Shown here: positions 1-5,579 of the stretch, piece after piece
Layout of the letters: each line of letters starts with the position of its first letter
Position numbering within the stretch: position 1 is the first letter of the stretch
NCBI GenBank assembly: GCA_041497995.1
Contig: JBGQHM010000309.1
Location: 1-7,992 of the forward strand
Source of the DNA: DATKMS01 sp041497995
GTDB taxonomy: Bacteria > Desulfobacterota > Binatia > HRBIN30
Direction: 5' to 3'
DNA: 7,992 nucleotides
Notes under the pieces: model-generated
What the model was told of the DNA's origin: nothing
Database searches by the model: none
Seen by the model: the letters and a program-made list of their open reading frames with translations, nothing else
Translations under genes and position numbers: made by a program

Positions 1-1
1 A

Positions 2-34
2 CCCGATTGGTACGCGTTCACGTCCAAGAAGTGA
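2..34 (+). CDS. C-terminal end of an unidentified upstream protein (partial)
   Basis: The frame open from the left edge reads PDWYAFTSKK and then stops with TGA at 32-34, nine bases before the next ATG. The short tail is plausible protein (aromatic residues, then a basic end), and the tight spacing to the next gene suggests one operon. Ten residues are too few to identify a family. Given the downstream small membrane protein and multi-cluster ferredoxin, a membrane redox subunit such as a cytochrome is a guess only. Confidence 0.4.
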   Translation, partial: PDWYAFTSKK

Positions 35-43
35 GGCCCAGCT

Positions 44-232
44 ATGCACGGCGAACAGACGGCGTTGCAGCACTTCATCTCGATGATGCTGCTGCCCGAC
101 AACATTCCAATCGTCGGGATGATGTTCCTGCTCTTCTACTTCACCTACCTCGCCTTTCGCGAGATGCGGAAAAACGACCGCCTCATCGCCGAGGGCAAGC
201 AGGACGAAGTCTTGAAGGAGATGCAAGAGTAG
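44..232 (+). CDS. Small single-span membrane protein, function unknown
   Basis: This 62-residue protein has a polar N-terminus, one hydrophobic segment at about residues 21-38 (PIVGMMFLLFYFTYLAF), then a charged tail rich in Lys, Arg, Glu and Asp (REMRKND onward). By the positive-inside rule the tail, which starts with Arg and Lys, should lie in the cytoplasm. The start is supported by a GTGAGG ribosome site at 32-37, seven bases before the ATG, which overlaps the stop of the upstream gene; that arrangement suggests translational coupling. I do not recognise a named family. Its place between the end of another gene and a four-cluster ferredoxin suggests an accessory subunit or anchor of a membrane electron-transfer complex. 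That role is inference from context. Confidence 0.7.
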   Translation: MHGEQTALQHFISMMLLPDNIPIVGMMFLLFYFTYLAFREMRKNDRLIAEGKQDEVLKEMQE

Positions 233-249
233 GTGGCGTCGCGCGCCAC
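233..249 (+). other. Short hairpin directly after the small membrane protein gene
   Basis: GTGGCG at 233-238 can pair with CGCCAC at 244-249 around a five-base loop, starting at the first base after the stop codon. No T-run follows, so it is not a classical intrinsic terminator. It could protect the 3' end of the upstream message or partly attenuate transcription into the ferredoxin gene. The rest of the 138-base gap up to 370 shows no convincing promoter or gene. Confidence 0.3.
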
Positions 250-370
250 TAGCAGCCCGTCGGACTTGGCAGCCTGGAGCGACCCACGGGGAGCGGGCCA
301 TAGAAATGACGCTGGCCGCAGGCCCTAGAAGCAAGGCGCGACCTGCGACACACCACGAGCGGAGTACGAG

Positions 371-841
371 ATGCCGTTTACGATCATTGCTGAGAACTGC
401 ACCGGCTGCACCGCGTGCGAGAAGCGTTGTCCGACGAAGGCCATCAGTGGGGAGCCGAAGCTGGCTTTCTTCATCGAGCCGGCGCTGTGTATCGACTGCG
501 GCGCCTGCGGCGTGATCTGTCCCGACGAAGCGATCCTCGACACCTACGGAAACGTCACCCACGTCTTGAAGAAAGCGCAGCGGCCCATCGCCATTGTCCA
601 CCCCGACAACTGCAACGGCTGTGGGGTGTGCATCGATGTCTGCCCATTCGATTGCATCTATCCGTCGGCAAACAACGGCCCGACGTACCTCGGAAACGTG
701 GAAGTGAACGAGAGTAGCTGCGTCGGCTGCAAGCTGTGCGAGGAAGTCTGTGGCTGGGAGGGCATCTACATCATGCCCACGGAGGAGAAAGTACCGTTTC
801 TCCAGTCGCTCGGGTACGAGCCCGAGTCGGCGACGACCTAA
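371..841 (+). CDS. Ferredoxin with four [4Fe-4S] cluster motifs
   Basis: This 156-residue soluble protein carries four full CxxCxxCxxxC motifs: Cys10/13/16/20, Cys40/43/46/50, Cys81/84/87/91 and Cys117/120/123/127. Three of the four end in Cys-Pro, as in bacterial 4Fe-4S ferredoxins; the last ends in Cys-Gly. One extra cysteine (Cys95) lies just after the third motif. The four motifs fall into two pairs (10-50 and 81-127), as if a two-cluster ferredoxin domain had been doubled. There is no signal peptide or membrane span, so it should act in the cytoplasm as an electron carrier or as the electron-wire subunit of a larger oxidoreductase. A GGAG site at 361-364 precedes the ATG by six bases. 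The electron donor and acceptor cannot be told from this window. The neighbouring small membrane protein hints at a membrane complex. The cluster-binding call is firm; the pathway is not. Confidence 0.9.
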   Translation: MPFTIIAENCTGCTACEKRCPTKAISGEPKLAFFIEPALCIDCGACGVICPDEAILDTYGNVTHVLKKAQRPIAIVHPDNCNGCGVCIDVCPFDCIYPSANNGPTYLGNVEVNESSCVGCKLCEEVCGWEGIYIMPTEEKVPFLQSLGYEPESATT

Positions 842-849
842 TCTGGTCT

Positions 850-868
850 GGCGGGTTTGAAACCCGCC
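850..868. terminator. GC-rich hairpin between convergent genes, likely bidirectional terminator or palindromic repeat
   Basis: GGCGGGTTT at 850-858 and AAACCCGCC at 860-868 are perfect reverse complements around a single base. In RNA this gives at least a six-pair GC stem with a TTTGAAA loop. It lies in the 50-base gap between the plus-strand ferredoxin gene (ends 841) and the minus-strand lipoprotein gene (ends 892), so it can serve both. No long T-tract follows on either side, so rho-independent termination would be weak. The shape also fits an extragenic palindromic (REP-like) element. Confidence 0.55.
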
Positions 869-891
869 GCTACAGCAAGCGTCAGTAATCC

Positions 892-1248
892 CTACGACTG
901 CTTCGGCTGCGCCTTAGCGGCGGCGTCTTGCAGCGCACGCTGGGTTTTGTCCGTTAGCATGCCGTCGGCCTTGAGCCCCTGCGTGCGCTGAAACGCCTGG
1001 ATGGCGCTCACGGTCACCGCGTCGAGCTTACCGGTCGCATCGCCCAGGTATTCGCTCAGCACCTTCAACTGCTCTTGCGCCTGCTTCACCGCTTCGGGCG
1101 GTGCATTTTGCGCCAGGGCCGCACCTACGACATCGGGGATCGACTCCTTGATCTTGCGCTCCGCCTCGCGGGCGCGCGTCTCGGCGTCCCCACCCCTGCA
1201 CGCCGCCAGCGATGCCAATGTTGCCAGAATCAAAAACGTTCGTCGCAT
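892..1248 (-). CDS. Lipoprotein with a peptidoglycan-binding domain
   Basis: This 118-residue protein starts with a lipoprotein signal peptide: MRRTF, a hydrophobic stretch, then the lipobox Leu14-Ala15-Ala16-Cys17, so Cys17 should be lipidated. Residues 21-36 are a charged helical stretch rich in Glu, Arg and Lys. Residues about 61-107 fit a PG_binding_1-type three-helix domain, with the hallmarks AIQAFQ, GLKADG and DKTQRAL. The tail is Ala/Lys/Gln-rich. Residue +2 after the cysteine is Arg rather than Asp, which by the E. coli sorting rule favours the outer membrane. It probably tethers the outer membrane to the cell wall or carries an envelope function. No catalytic domain is seen. The ATG lies four bases after the hisG stop with only a weak ribosome site, so coupling to hisG translation is likely. 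A functional link to histidine synthesis is not evident. Confidence 0.8.
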   Translation of the reverse strand: MRRTFLILATLASLAACRGGDAETRAREAERKIKESIPDVVGAALAQNAPPEAVKQAQEQLKVLSEYLGDATGKLDAVTVSAIQAFQRTQGLKADGMLTDKTQRALQDAAAKAQPKQS

Positions 1249-1252
1249 GGGC

Positions 1253-2143
1253 TCACACTATCTTATTCAGAGGATACTCGATGATCCCGGCCGCACCTTG
1301 CTTGATGAGCCGCGGAATCAACTCGCGCACCTCGGGCTCCGAAATAACACTTTCCACGGCGTACCATTCCACCCCGTGCAACTGGCCCGTCTGAAAGAGC
1401 GGCGACACGGTCGGTGCGGTCAGGCTAGGAATCATGGCGATCACCGCCTGCAGCTTCTCCTTCGGCACGTTCATCTTGATACCGACCTTGTTCTCCGCCG
1501 TGAGCGCCCCTTGCAGGAGCATACTGATCTGTTCGATCTTCTCACGCTTCACAGCATCCTGCCAAGCCCGCGGGTTGGCGATGAGCTGCGGGTTCGACTC
1601 GAAGAGCTCGTGGACAATCCGCAAGCGGTTCGCTCGCAAGGTGCTGCCGGTCTCGGTCACCTCCACGATGGCATCGACCAACCCGTCGGCGGCCTTGGCT
1701 TCGGTGGCGCCCCACGAGAACTCGACGTCGACCGGGATCTGTTTCGACGCAAAGAAGCGCTTCGTGTAGTTCACCAACTCGGTGGCGATCCGCTTGCCTC
1801 GTAGATCTTCCGGCGCGTGCACGGCAGAATCCTCGGGCACGACCAACACCCAGCGCGTCGGTCGGAAACTGGCCTTCGAGTACACGAGATCGCAGACCAC
1901 CTGCACCTGCGAGTCGTTCTCCAGGATCCAGTCCTTGCCGGTCAGCCCGGCATCGAGCGTGCCGTCTTCGACATAGCGCGCCATTTCCTGTGCCCGCAGC
2001 AGTGAACAGCGCACCGCCGGATCATCGATGCTGGGGAAATAGCTGCGCTCGGAGACGTTGATCTTCCAGCCGGCCTTGCGGAACAGGTCGACCGTCGTGT
2101 CTTGCAAACTCCCCTTGGGGATGCCGAGTTTCAGGACATTCAT
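1253..2143 (-). CDS. hisG: ATP phosphoribosyltransferase, long form (HisG)
   Basis: HisG joins ATP and PRPP to give phosphoribosyl-ATP, the first committed step of histidine synthesis, in the cytoplasm. The 296-residue length matches the long, self-sufficient HisG type. Visible family motifs are the N-terminal GIPKGSL (7-13), the DAGLTGKDW block (64-72), and the PRPP-binding segment around residues 157-170 (DAIVEVTETGSTLR). Residues about 219-296, from KVGIKMNVPKEKL, form the C-terminal ACT-like domain that binds histidine for feedback inhibition, so no HisZ partner should be needed. The gene lies 26 bases after hisI and 4 bases before the lipoprotein gene, consistent with one minus-strand operon. 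The region before its ATG has no good Shine-Dalgarno match. I see no histidine-rich leader peptide in the region upstream of hisI, so attenuation control is not apparent. Confidence 0.96.
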   Translation of the reverse strand: MNVLKLGIPKGSLQDTTVDLFRKAGWKINVSERSYFPSIDDPAVRCSLLRAQEMARYVEDGTLDAGLTGKDWILENDSQVQVVCDLVYSKASFRPTRWVLVVPEDSAVHAPEDLRGKRIATELVNYTKRFFASKQIPVDVEFSWGATEAKAADGLVDAIVEVTETGSTLRANRLRIVHELFESNPQLIANPRAWQDAVKREKIEQISMLLQGALTAENKVGIKMNVPKEKLQAVIAMIPSLTAPTVSPLFQTGQLHGVEWYAVESVISEPEVRELIPRLIKQGAAGIIEYPLNKIV

Positions 2144-2169
2144 CTGTAAGGTTCGTGTCCGCAGAGCAG

Positions 2170-2574
2170 CTAGCGCGGCTTACCGTACAGAGCTTCGGGA
2201 TCGACGACACGTTCGGCGACCACGTGCCAGCCATTACCGTCAACCGTGCGGAAGAAGCAGCTCTTGTAGCCTTCGTGGCACGCCGCGCCGCCACGCTGGT
2301 GGACTTTGAGGAGGACGGCGTCGGTGTCGCAATCGATGCGGATTTCCTTCACGTCCTGCACGTTGCCCGACGTTTCACCTTTGAGCCACAGCTCGTTGCG
2401 TGACGTGCTCCAATAGCACGCGGTGCCGGTGGCGAGCGTCTTCCGCCACGCCTCGCGGTTCATGTAGGCAACCATCAACACTTCGCCGCTGTCTGCCTCT
2501 TGCGCGATCGCGGTCACCAGGCCGCCGCGCTTCTCGAAATCGGGTTCTTCCATGTGACGGGGAGTTCCTAACAT
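2170..2574 (-). CDS. hisI: Phosphoribosyl-AMP cyclohydrolase (HisI)
   Basis: HisI opens the purine ring of phosphoribosyl-AMP, the third step of histidine synthesis, and is a zinc- and magnesium-dependent cytoplasmic enzyme. The 134 residues cover a single HisI domain with no fused HisE part. Family hallmarks include GEVLMVAYMN (30-39), the YWSTSRNELWLKGETSGN block (54-71), Asp81-Cys82-Asp83-x-Asp85 for metal binding, and the zinc ligand segments around Cys99-His100 and Ser105-Cys106-Phe107. Two starts are possible: Met1 (2572-2574), with GGAG four bases upstream and AGGAG eleven bases upstream, or Met8 (2551-2553), with a weaker AGGAA eleven bases upstream. Homology begins only near residue 10, so it does not decide; I keep the longer form. 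It is first in the unit hisI-hisG-lipoprotein. The other his genes, including hisE, are not in this window. Confidence 0.95.
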   Translation of the reverse strand: MLGTPRHMEEPDFEKRGGLVTAIAQEADSGEVLMVAYMNREAWRKTLATGTACYWSTSRNELWLKGETSGNVQDVKEIRIDCDTDAVLLKVHQRGGAACHEGYKSCFFRTVDGNGWHVVAERVVDPEALYGKPR

Positions 2575-2667
2575 AGCGCTCCGTACTCCTGCAATGTAGG
2601 TGATCCGACGATAGTGGGCTGGCTAGGTGGCCCAAATCCGTCACTGCCATCTGCAAGCCACAAAACG

Positions 2668-2691
2668 GAAGGCGCACGGCCGTGCGCCTTC
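2668..2691 (+). terminator. 24-bp perfect palindrome resembling an intrinsic terminator
   Basis: GAAGGCGCACGG at 2668-2679 is followed directly by its exact reverse complement at 2680-2691. Folded as RNA it gives a very stable GC stem, preceded by AAAAC and followed by TTCTTCGG, a short pyrimidine-rich tail. This looks like a rho-independent terminator with a poor T-tract. No plus-strand gene precedes it, since hisI runs the other way. It may end a small RNA, be a remnant of a lost gene, act in the lpxD leader, or be a dyad operator. The structure itself is certain; the role is not. Confidence 0.5.
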
Positions 2692-2745
2692 TTCGGCTCG
2701 TCGTTTGCCGGTCCTCCGTATCCCCGCTAAGGTCGCGGGCGACGC

Positions 2746-2750
2746 GGAGG
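2746..2750 (+). promoter_or_regulatory. Ribosome binding site that fixes the lpxD start
   Basis: GGAGG lies five bases before the ATG at 2756, a near-ideal spacing. The protein from this ATG begins MKLAEIAAHLG, as LpxD proteins usually do, so this start is preferred over the in-frame ATG at 2627. Confidence 0.85.
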
Positions 2751-2755
2751 ACACG

Positions 2756-3796
2756 ATGAAACTAGCGGAGATCGCTGCGCACCTCGGCTGCGAGTTGCAC
2801 GGCGACGGCAGCATTGAGATCACCGGCGTCGCCCCCATCGAGGACGCACCGGCGGGCACCCTTACATTCGTGGCCAACCCACGCTATCGACCGTACCTCA
2901 AGACCACACAAGCGTCGGCAGTAATCGTCGCCGCCACAGAAACGGACCTGCCATTGCCGGCGCTGCGATCTCATGATCCATATCTCGCCTTCGCGCAGGC
3001 GATCGAGCTGTTCTACACTCCCCCACCCCAGCAGGTTGGTATCCATCCGACGGCGCAGGTCGCGGCGAGCGCACGGATCGGTGCCGACGCGGCTATCGGA
3101 CCGTACAGCGTCGTCGGCGACGGCGCGGTACTGGGCACCGGCGCCCGTCTCGACGCTCATGTGGTGATCTATCCCGAGGTGCGCATCGGTGACGACTTCC
3201 GCGCCTACGCCAACGTGACGGTGCGCGAGCGCGTGGTCATCGGCAATCGCGTCACATTGCAGAGCGGCTGCGTGATCGGCGGCGACGGATTCGGGTACGT
3301 GCTCGGCGCCGATGGGCAGGCCCGCAAGATCGTCCAGGCCGGCACCGTCGTGATCGAAGATGACGTAGAAATAGGCGCCAACTCCACCATCGATCGCGCC
3401 ACGGTCGGCGCCACGTTGATTCAGCGCGGTGCGAAGCTCGACAACCTGGTCATGGTCGCGCACGGCTGCACGATCGGTGAGGGCAGCGCGCTGGCGGCAC
3501 AGGTCGGGCTGTCCGGCAGCACACGCGTCGGGCGCTTCGTCCGTATGGGCGGCCAGGTCGGTTCCGCCGGCCACTTGACGATCGGCGATGGTGCCCAGGT
3601 GGCCGCGCAGAGCGGCGTGCCGAATGATGTGCCGGCAGGCACCATCGTCGGGGGATACCCGGCAGTCGAAATTCACACATGGCGCCGCGTCTCCGCCGCT
3701 GTGCTGCGCCTGCCCGAACTGCTGCGCCGGGTGCGCCGCATCGAGGCGGCGCTGCACCTGCAAAAGGACGCCCCTGAGTCGTCCAGTGCGTCCTGA
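2756..3796 (+). CDS. lpxD: UDP-3-O-(3-hydroxyacyl)glucosamine N-acyltransferase (LpxD)
   Basis: LpxD transfers a 3-hydroxyacyl chain from acyl carrier protein to the 2-amino group of the UDP-sugar lipid A precursor, the third step of lipid A synthesis, in the cytoplasm. The 346 residues are close to the E. coli length. The order is the N-terminal nucleotide-binding domain (about 1-95, with TLTFVANPRY), then many left-handed beta-helix hexapeptide repeats (about 100-300, such as ARIGADAAIGPYSVVGDG), then a C-terminal helical segment rich in Arg and Leu (about 307-335) that helps trimer packing. The catalytic histidine should be His236 in the segment DNLVMVAHGCTIG. The gene stands apart from the usual bamA-skp-lpxD-fabZ-lpxA cluster but lies directly upstream of fatty acid genes that make its acyl-ACP donor. 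A 66-base gap and a possible promoter separate it from yceD. Confidence 0.96.
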   Translation: MKLAEIAAHLGCELHGDGSIEITGVAPIEDAPAGTLTFVANPRYRPYLKTTQASAVIVAATETDLPLPALRSHDPYLAFAQAIELFYTPPPQQVGIHPTAQVAASARIGADAAIGPYSVVGDGAVLGTGARLDAHVVIYPEVRIGDDFRAYANVTVRERVVIGNRVTLQSGCVIGGDGFGYVLGADGQARKIVQAGTVVIEDDVEIGANSTIDRATVGATLIQRGAKLDNLVMVAHGCTIGEGSALAAQVGLSGSTRVGRFVRMGGQVGSAGHLTIGDGAQVAAQSGVPNDVPAGTIVGGYPAVEIHTWRRVSAAVLRLPELLRRVRRIEAALHLQKDAPESSSAS

Positions 3797-3801
3797 TCAC
3801 C

Positions 3802-3834
3802 TTGACGATATCCCCCCAGTTCGCTAGGTAAAAT
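3802..3834 (+). promoter_or_regulatory. Possible promoter for the yceD-rpmF-fab unit
   Basis: In the 66-base gap after lpxD, TAAAAT at 3829-3834 matches the -10 consensus at five of six positions, and TTGACG at 3802-3807 matches the -35 box at five of six. The 21-base spacing is too long for a standard sigma-70 promoter, and the alternative hexamer TAGGTA at 17-base spacing is a poor -10 box. I read this as a likely promoter region with uncertain exact elements. Confidence 0.4.
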
Positions 3835-3862
3835 CGCCCATCTTTCCAGGGGTAACGCCCGC

Positions 3863-4393
3863 ATGAAACTCAACGCCCACGAGATTGAAGAGGTCGCCAA
3901 GGAGCTGGTGTATGAGGAGTCAACCGACTCCCTCAACGGGCTGCTCCTGCACGGGCAGGTGTGTGACTTCGAGTTTCCGGCAACCGCCGCGGTGCGCCTC
4001 GACTACTACCGTGCCGGCCAGGAGCTGTTCTTCCAGGGGCGCATCGAGGGTGCTGTGGTCGGGCACTGCGCCCGCTGTTTGGAAGAATACACCTTCGACC
4101 TCGGCAAGGACTTTTTCGTTGTGCTGACCCCGAAGGCGGAGCTGCCGTCGGACGTCGAGCTCAGCGATGACGACTTGGACCTGAGCTTCTATGCTGGTGA
4201 TCAGATCGACCTGTCGCCTCTGGTGCGTGAGCAGATCATCCTGGCGTTGCCGACACGGCCGCTCTGCCGCGACGACTGCAGGGGGTTGTGCGCGACGTGC
4301 GGTGCCAACCTGAACACCCAGGTATGTGCGTGCGCGGCGGTGAGCACTGACCCGCGATTGGCGGTTCTCAGAGATATCAAGATTGGGCACTAG
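3863..4393 (+). CDS. yceD: YceD family protein (DUF177), 23S rRNA accumulation factor
   Basis: This 176-residue protein belongs to the DUF177/YceD family, whose genes nearly always sit just before rpmF. Family members are linked to 23S rRNA accumulation. The hallmark is the middle motif GHCARCLEEY with Cys69 and Cys72, followed by an acidic stretch (SDDDLDLSFYAGDQIDL, 101-117) and a C-terminal cysteine cluster: Cys135, Cys139, Cys143, Cys146, Cys155 and Cys157, around LPTRPLCRDDCRGLCATCG. Some of these cysteines may bind a metal, which is inference. An AGGGG site at 3848-3852 lies ten bases before the ATG. It is probably the first gene of the transcription unit that continues through rpmF into the fatty acid genes. 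No signal peptide or membrane span is present. Confidence 0.9.
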   Translation: MKLNAHEIEEVAKELVYEESTDSLNGLLLHGQVCDFEFPATAAVRLDYYRAGQELFFQGRIEGAVVGHCARCLEEYTFDLGKDFFVVLTPKAELPSDVELSDDDLDLSFYAGDQIDLSPLVREQIILALPTRPLCRDDCRGLCATCGANLNTQVCACAAVSTDPRLAVLRDIKIGH

Positions 4394-4437
4394 CCCCACA
4401 ACGCGCGCCGCTGGCGTGCGCAGATAAGGAGTCAACC

Positions 4438-4620
4438 ATGGCAGTTCCGAAGCGAAAGACTTCACACTCGAAGAAGAATAAGCGGCGGGCGCACGACGCG
4501 CTGACGGCGCCCAACGTGATCGCCTGCCCGGAGTGCGGTGAATCGACGACCATGCACCGCGCCTGCCCACACTGCGGCATGTACCGGGGCCGCAAGGTGA
4601 TCAACGTCGAAGCCGACTGA
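4438..4620 (+). CDS. rpmF: 50S ribosomal protein L32
   Basis: L32 is a small component of the large ribosomal subunit. The 60-residue protein opens with MAVPKRKTSHSKKNKRRAHD, the classic basic L32 start, and carries a zinc ribbon with Cys30-x-x-Cys33 and Cys43-x-x-Cys46, so this is the zinc-binding (C+) type rather than the cysteine-free form. A strong TAAGGAG site at 4425-4431 lies six bases before the ATG. It follows yceD by 44 bases. The next gene, fabD, begins only 23 bases after its stop, where plsX and fabH are found in many other bacteria. Confidence 0.97.
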   Translation: MAVPKRKTSHSKKNKRRAHDALTAPNVIACPECGESTTMHRACPHCGMYRGRKVINVEAD

Positions 4621-4643
4621 GACGCCCGCTCGACGCCGCCGCG

Positions 4644-5579
4644 ATGAGCGCACCGCTCGCGTTTCTGTTCCCCGGCCAGGGCTCGCAAGCCGTCGGCATG
4701 GGGAAAGACCTGTGCAACCGCTTTGCGGTCGCACGCGCGGTCTTCACCGAAGCCGACGACACGCTCGGCTTCGCGCTCTCGGAGCTCTGCTTCAACGGCC
4801 CGCTCGATGAGCTCACGCTAACAGCGAACACGCAACCGGCGTTGCTCGCCGTGAGCCACGCAACGACGCGGGTGTTGCGTGAGGAGCTCGGCATCCAACC
4901 GGCCTGGGCAGCGGGCCACAGCTTGGGCGAGTTCAGCGCGCTGGTAGCCGCGGGTGCACTGAGCTTTGGCGTCGCATTGCGCGTGGTTCGTGAGCGCGGG
5001 CTGGCCATGCAAGACGCGGTGCCAGCAGGCCTCGGCAGCATGACCGCCGTGCTCGGTCTGGACCCAAGCGACATCGACGCGATCTGTCGCAGCGCTTCCC
5101 ACGGCCAAGTCGTCAGCGCAGCGAACCTGAACGGTGGCGGTCAGGTGGTCATTGCCGGTCACCGCGAGGCCGTAGACCGCGCCGCCACCCTGGCCAAGAG
5201 CCGCGGTGCGAAGCGCGTCGTTCCACTCGCGGTGAGCGCGCCTTTCCATTGTGCCCTGATGCAACCGGCGGCCGAGCGGCTGCAGCGCGTCCTCGATCCG
5301 GTGACGCTGGCACCCTTGCAGTTTCCGGTCATCACGAATGTCGAGGCAACTGCGTGCACCGACCCGAGTCGCGTGAAGGGACTGTTGGTCCGCCAGGTGG
5401 TCAGTCCGGTGCGCTGGCAAGAATGCATTGAGGAGCTGGCGCGTCTCGGCTGCACGTCGGCGGTGGAGGTTGGGCCCGGTCGCGTGCTGACCGGTTTGGT
5501 CAGGCGCATCGCGCCGCAGATCCACTGCACGCCGGCGGAGGACCTCGATGCGGTACGTGCCATGGCAGGCGCCGCATGA
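4644..5579 (+). CDS. fabD: Malonyl-CoA:ACP transacylase (FabD)
   Basis: FabD moves the malonyl group from CoA to acyl carrier protein, supplying the extender unit for fatty acid synthesis in the cytoplasm. The 311 residues match the family length. Key features are FPGQGSQ (9-15, with oxyanion-hole Gln12), the nucleophile motif GHSLGE with Ser93, the substrate carboxylate-binding Arg118 in RERG, Asn161 in SAANLNGGGQ, and catalytic His202 in SAPFH. All expected catalytic residues are present. The start at 4644 gives the usual N-terminus (SAPLAFLFPGQG), yet the 23-base gap before it shows no Shine-Dalgarno sequence, which may mean coupling to rpmF or leaderless-like initiation. Its last four bases overlap the start of fabG (ATGA), a sign of coupled translation. 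The acyl carrier protein it acts on is encoded two genes downstream. Confidence 0.97.
   Translation: MSAPLAFLFPGQGSQAVGMGKDLCNRFAVARAVFTEADDTLGFALSELCFNGPLDELTLTANTQPALLAVSHATTRVLREELGIQPAWAAGHSLGEFSALVAAGALSFGVALRVVRERGLAMQDAVPAGLGSMTAVLGLDPSDIDAICRSASHGQVVSAANLNGGGQVVIAGHREAVDRAATLAKSRGAKRVVPLAVSAPFHCALMQPAAERLQRVLDPVTLAPLQFPVITNVEATACTDPSRVKGLLVRQVVSPVRWQECIEELARLGCTSAVEVGPGRVLTGLVRRIAPQIHCTPAEDLDAVRAMAGAA

Larger units (their letters stand above)
2575..2755. promoter_or_regulatory. Divergent intergenic region between hisI and lpxD
   Basis: These 181 bases separate the minus-strand his unit from plus-strand lpxD, so promoters for both should lie here. On the minus strand TACATT (plus positions 2593-2598) matches a -10 box at four of six bases, but no good -35 box sits at the right distance. 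The region also holds a weak stem (TGGGC pairing with GCCCA, about 2613-2633) and the strong palindrome listed separately. The plus frame is open from 2627 into lpxD, but its translation is Arg- and Ala-rich and unlike LpxD, so I treat it as untranslated. Confidence 0.4.

Noticed and set aside
7..252. Open frame overlapping the small membrane protein gene in another frame
   Set aside because: Its translation is Arg- and His-rich with no structure, while the overlapping frame gives a clear membrane segment, a good ribosome site and a sensible start.
1001..1804. Plus-strand open frame of 267 codons opposite hisG and the lipoprotein gene
   Set aside because: It runs antisense across two well-supported genes and their junction. 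Its translation has no recognisable domain and follows from the high GC content.
2627..2755. In-frame N-terminal extension of lpxD from an upstream ATG
   Set aside because: The extra 43 residues are Arg/Ala-rich and unlike LpxD, they span the palindrome, and the ATG at 2756 has an ideal GGAGG site and a standard LpxD N-terminus.
2762..3763. Long open frame of 333 codons on the minus strand across lpxD
   Set aside because: It is the antisense shadow of lpxD. It is rich in Asp, Arg, His and Ala, shows no family motifs, and the plus strand encodes a clear full-length LpxD.
3802..3830. Standard sigma-70 promoter TTGACG, 17 bases, TAGGTA
   Set aside because: TAGGTA matches the -10 consensus at only two of six bases. 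The better -10 candidate is TAAAAT at 3829-3834, so the exact pairing is left open.
4818..5525. Minus-strand open frame of 235 codons across fabD
   Set aside because: It lies wholly inside fabD on the opposite strand, and its composition is typical of antisense GC-rich shadows.
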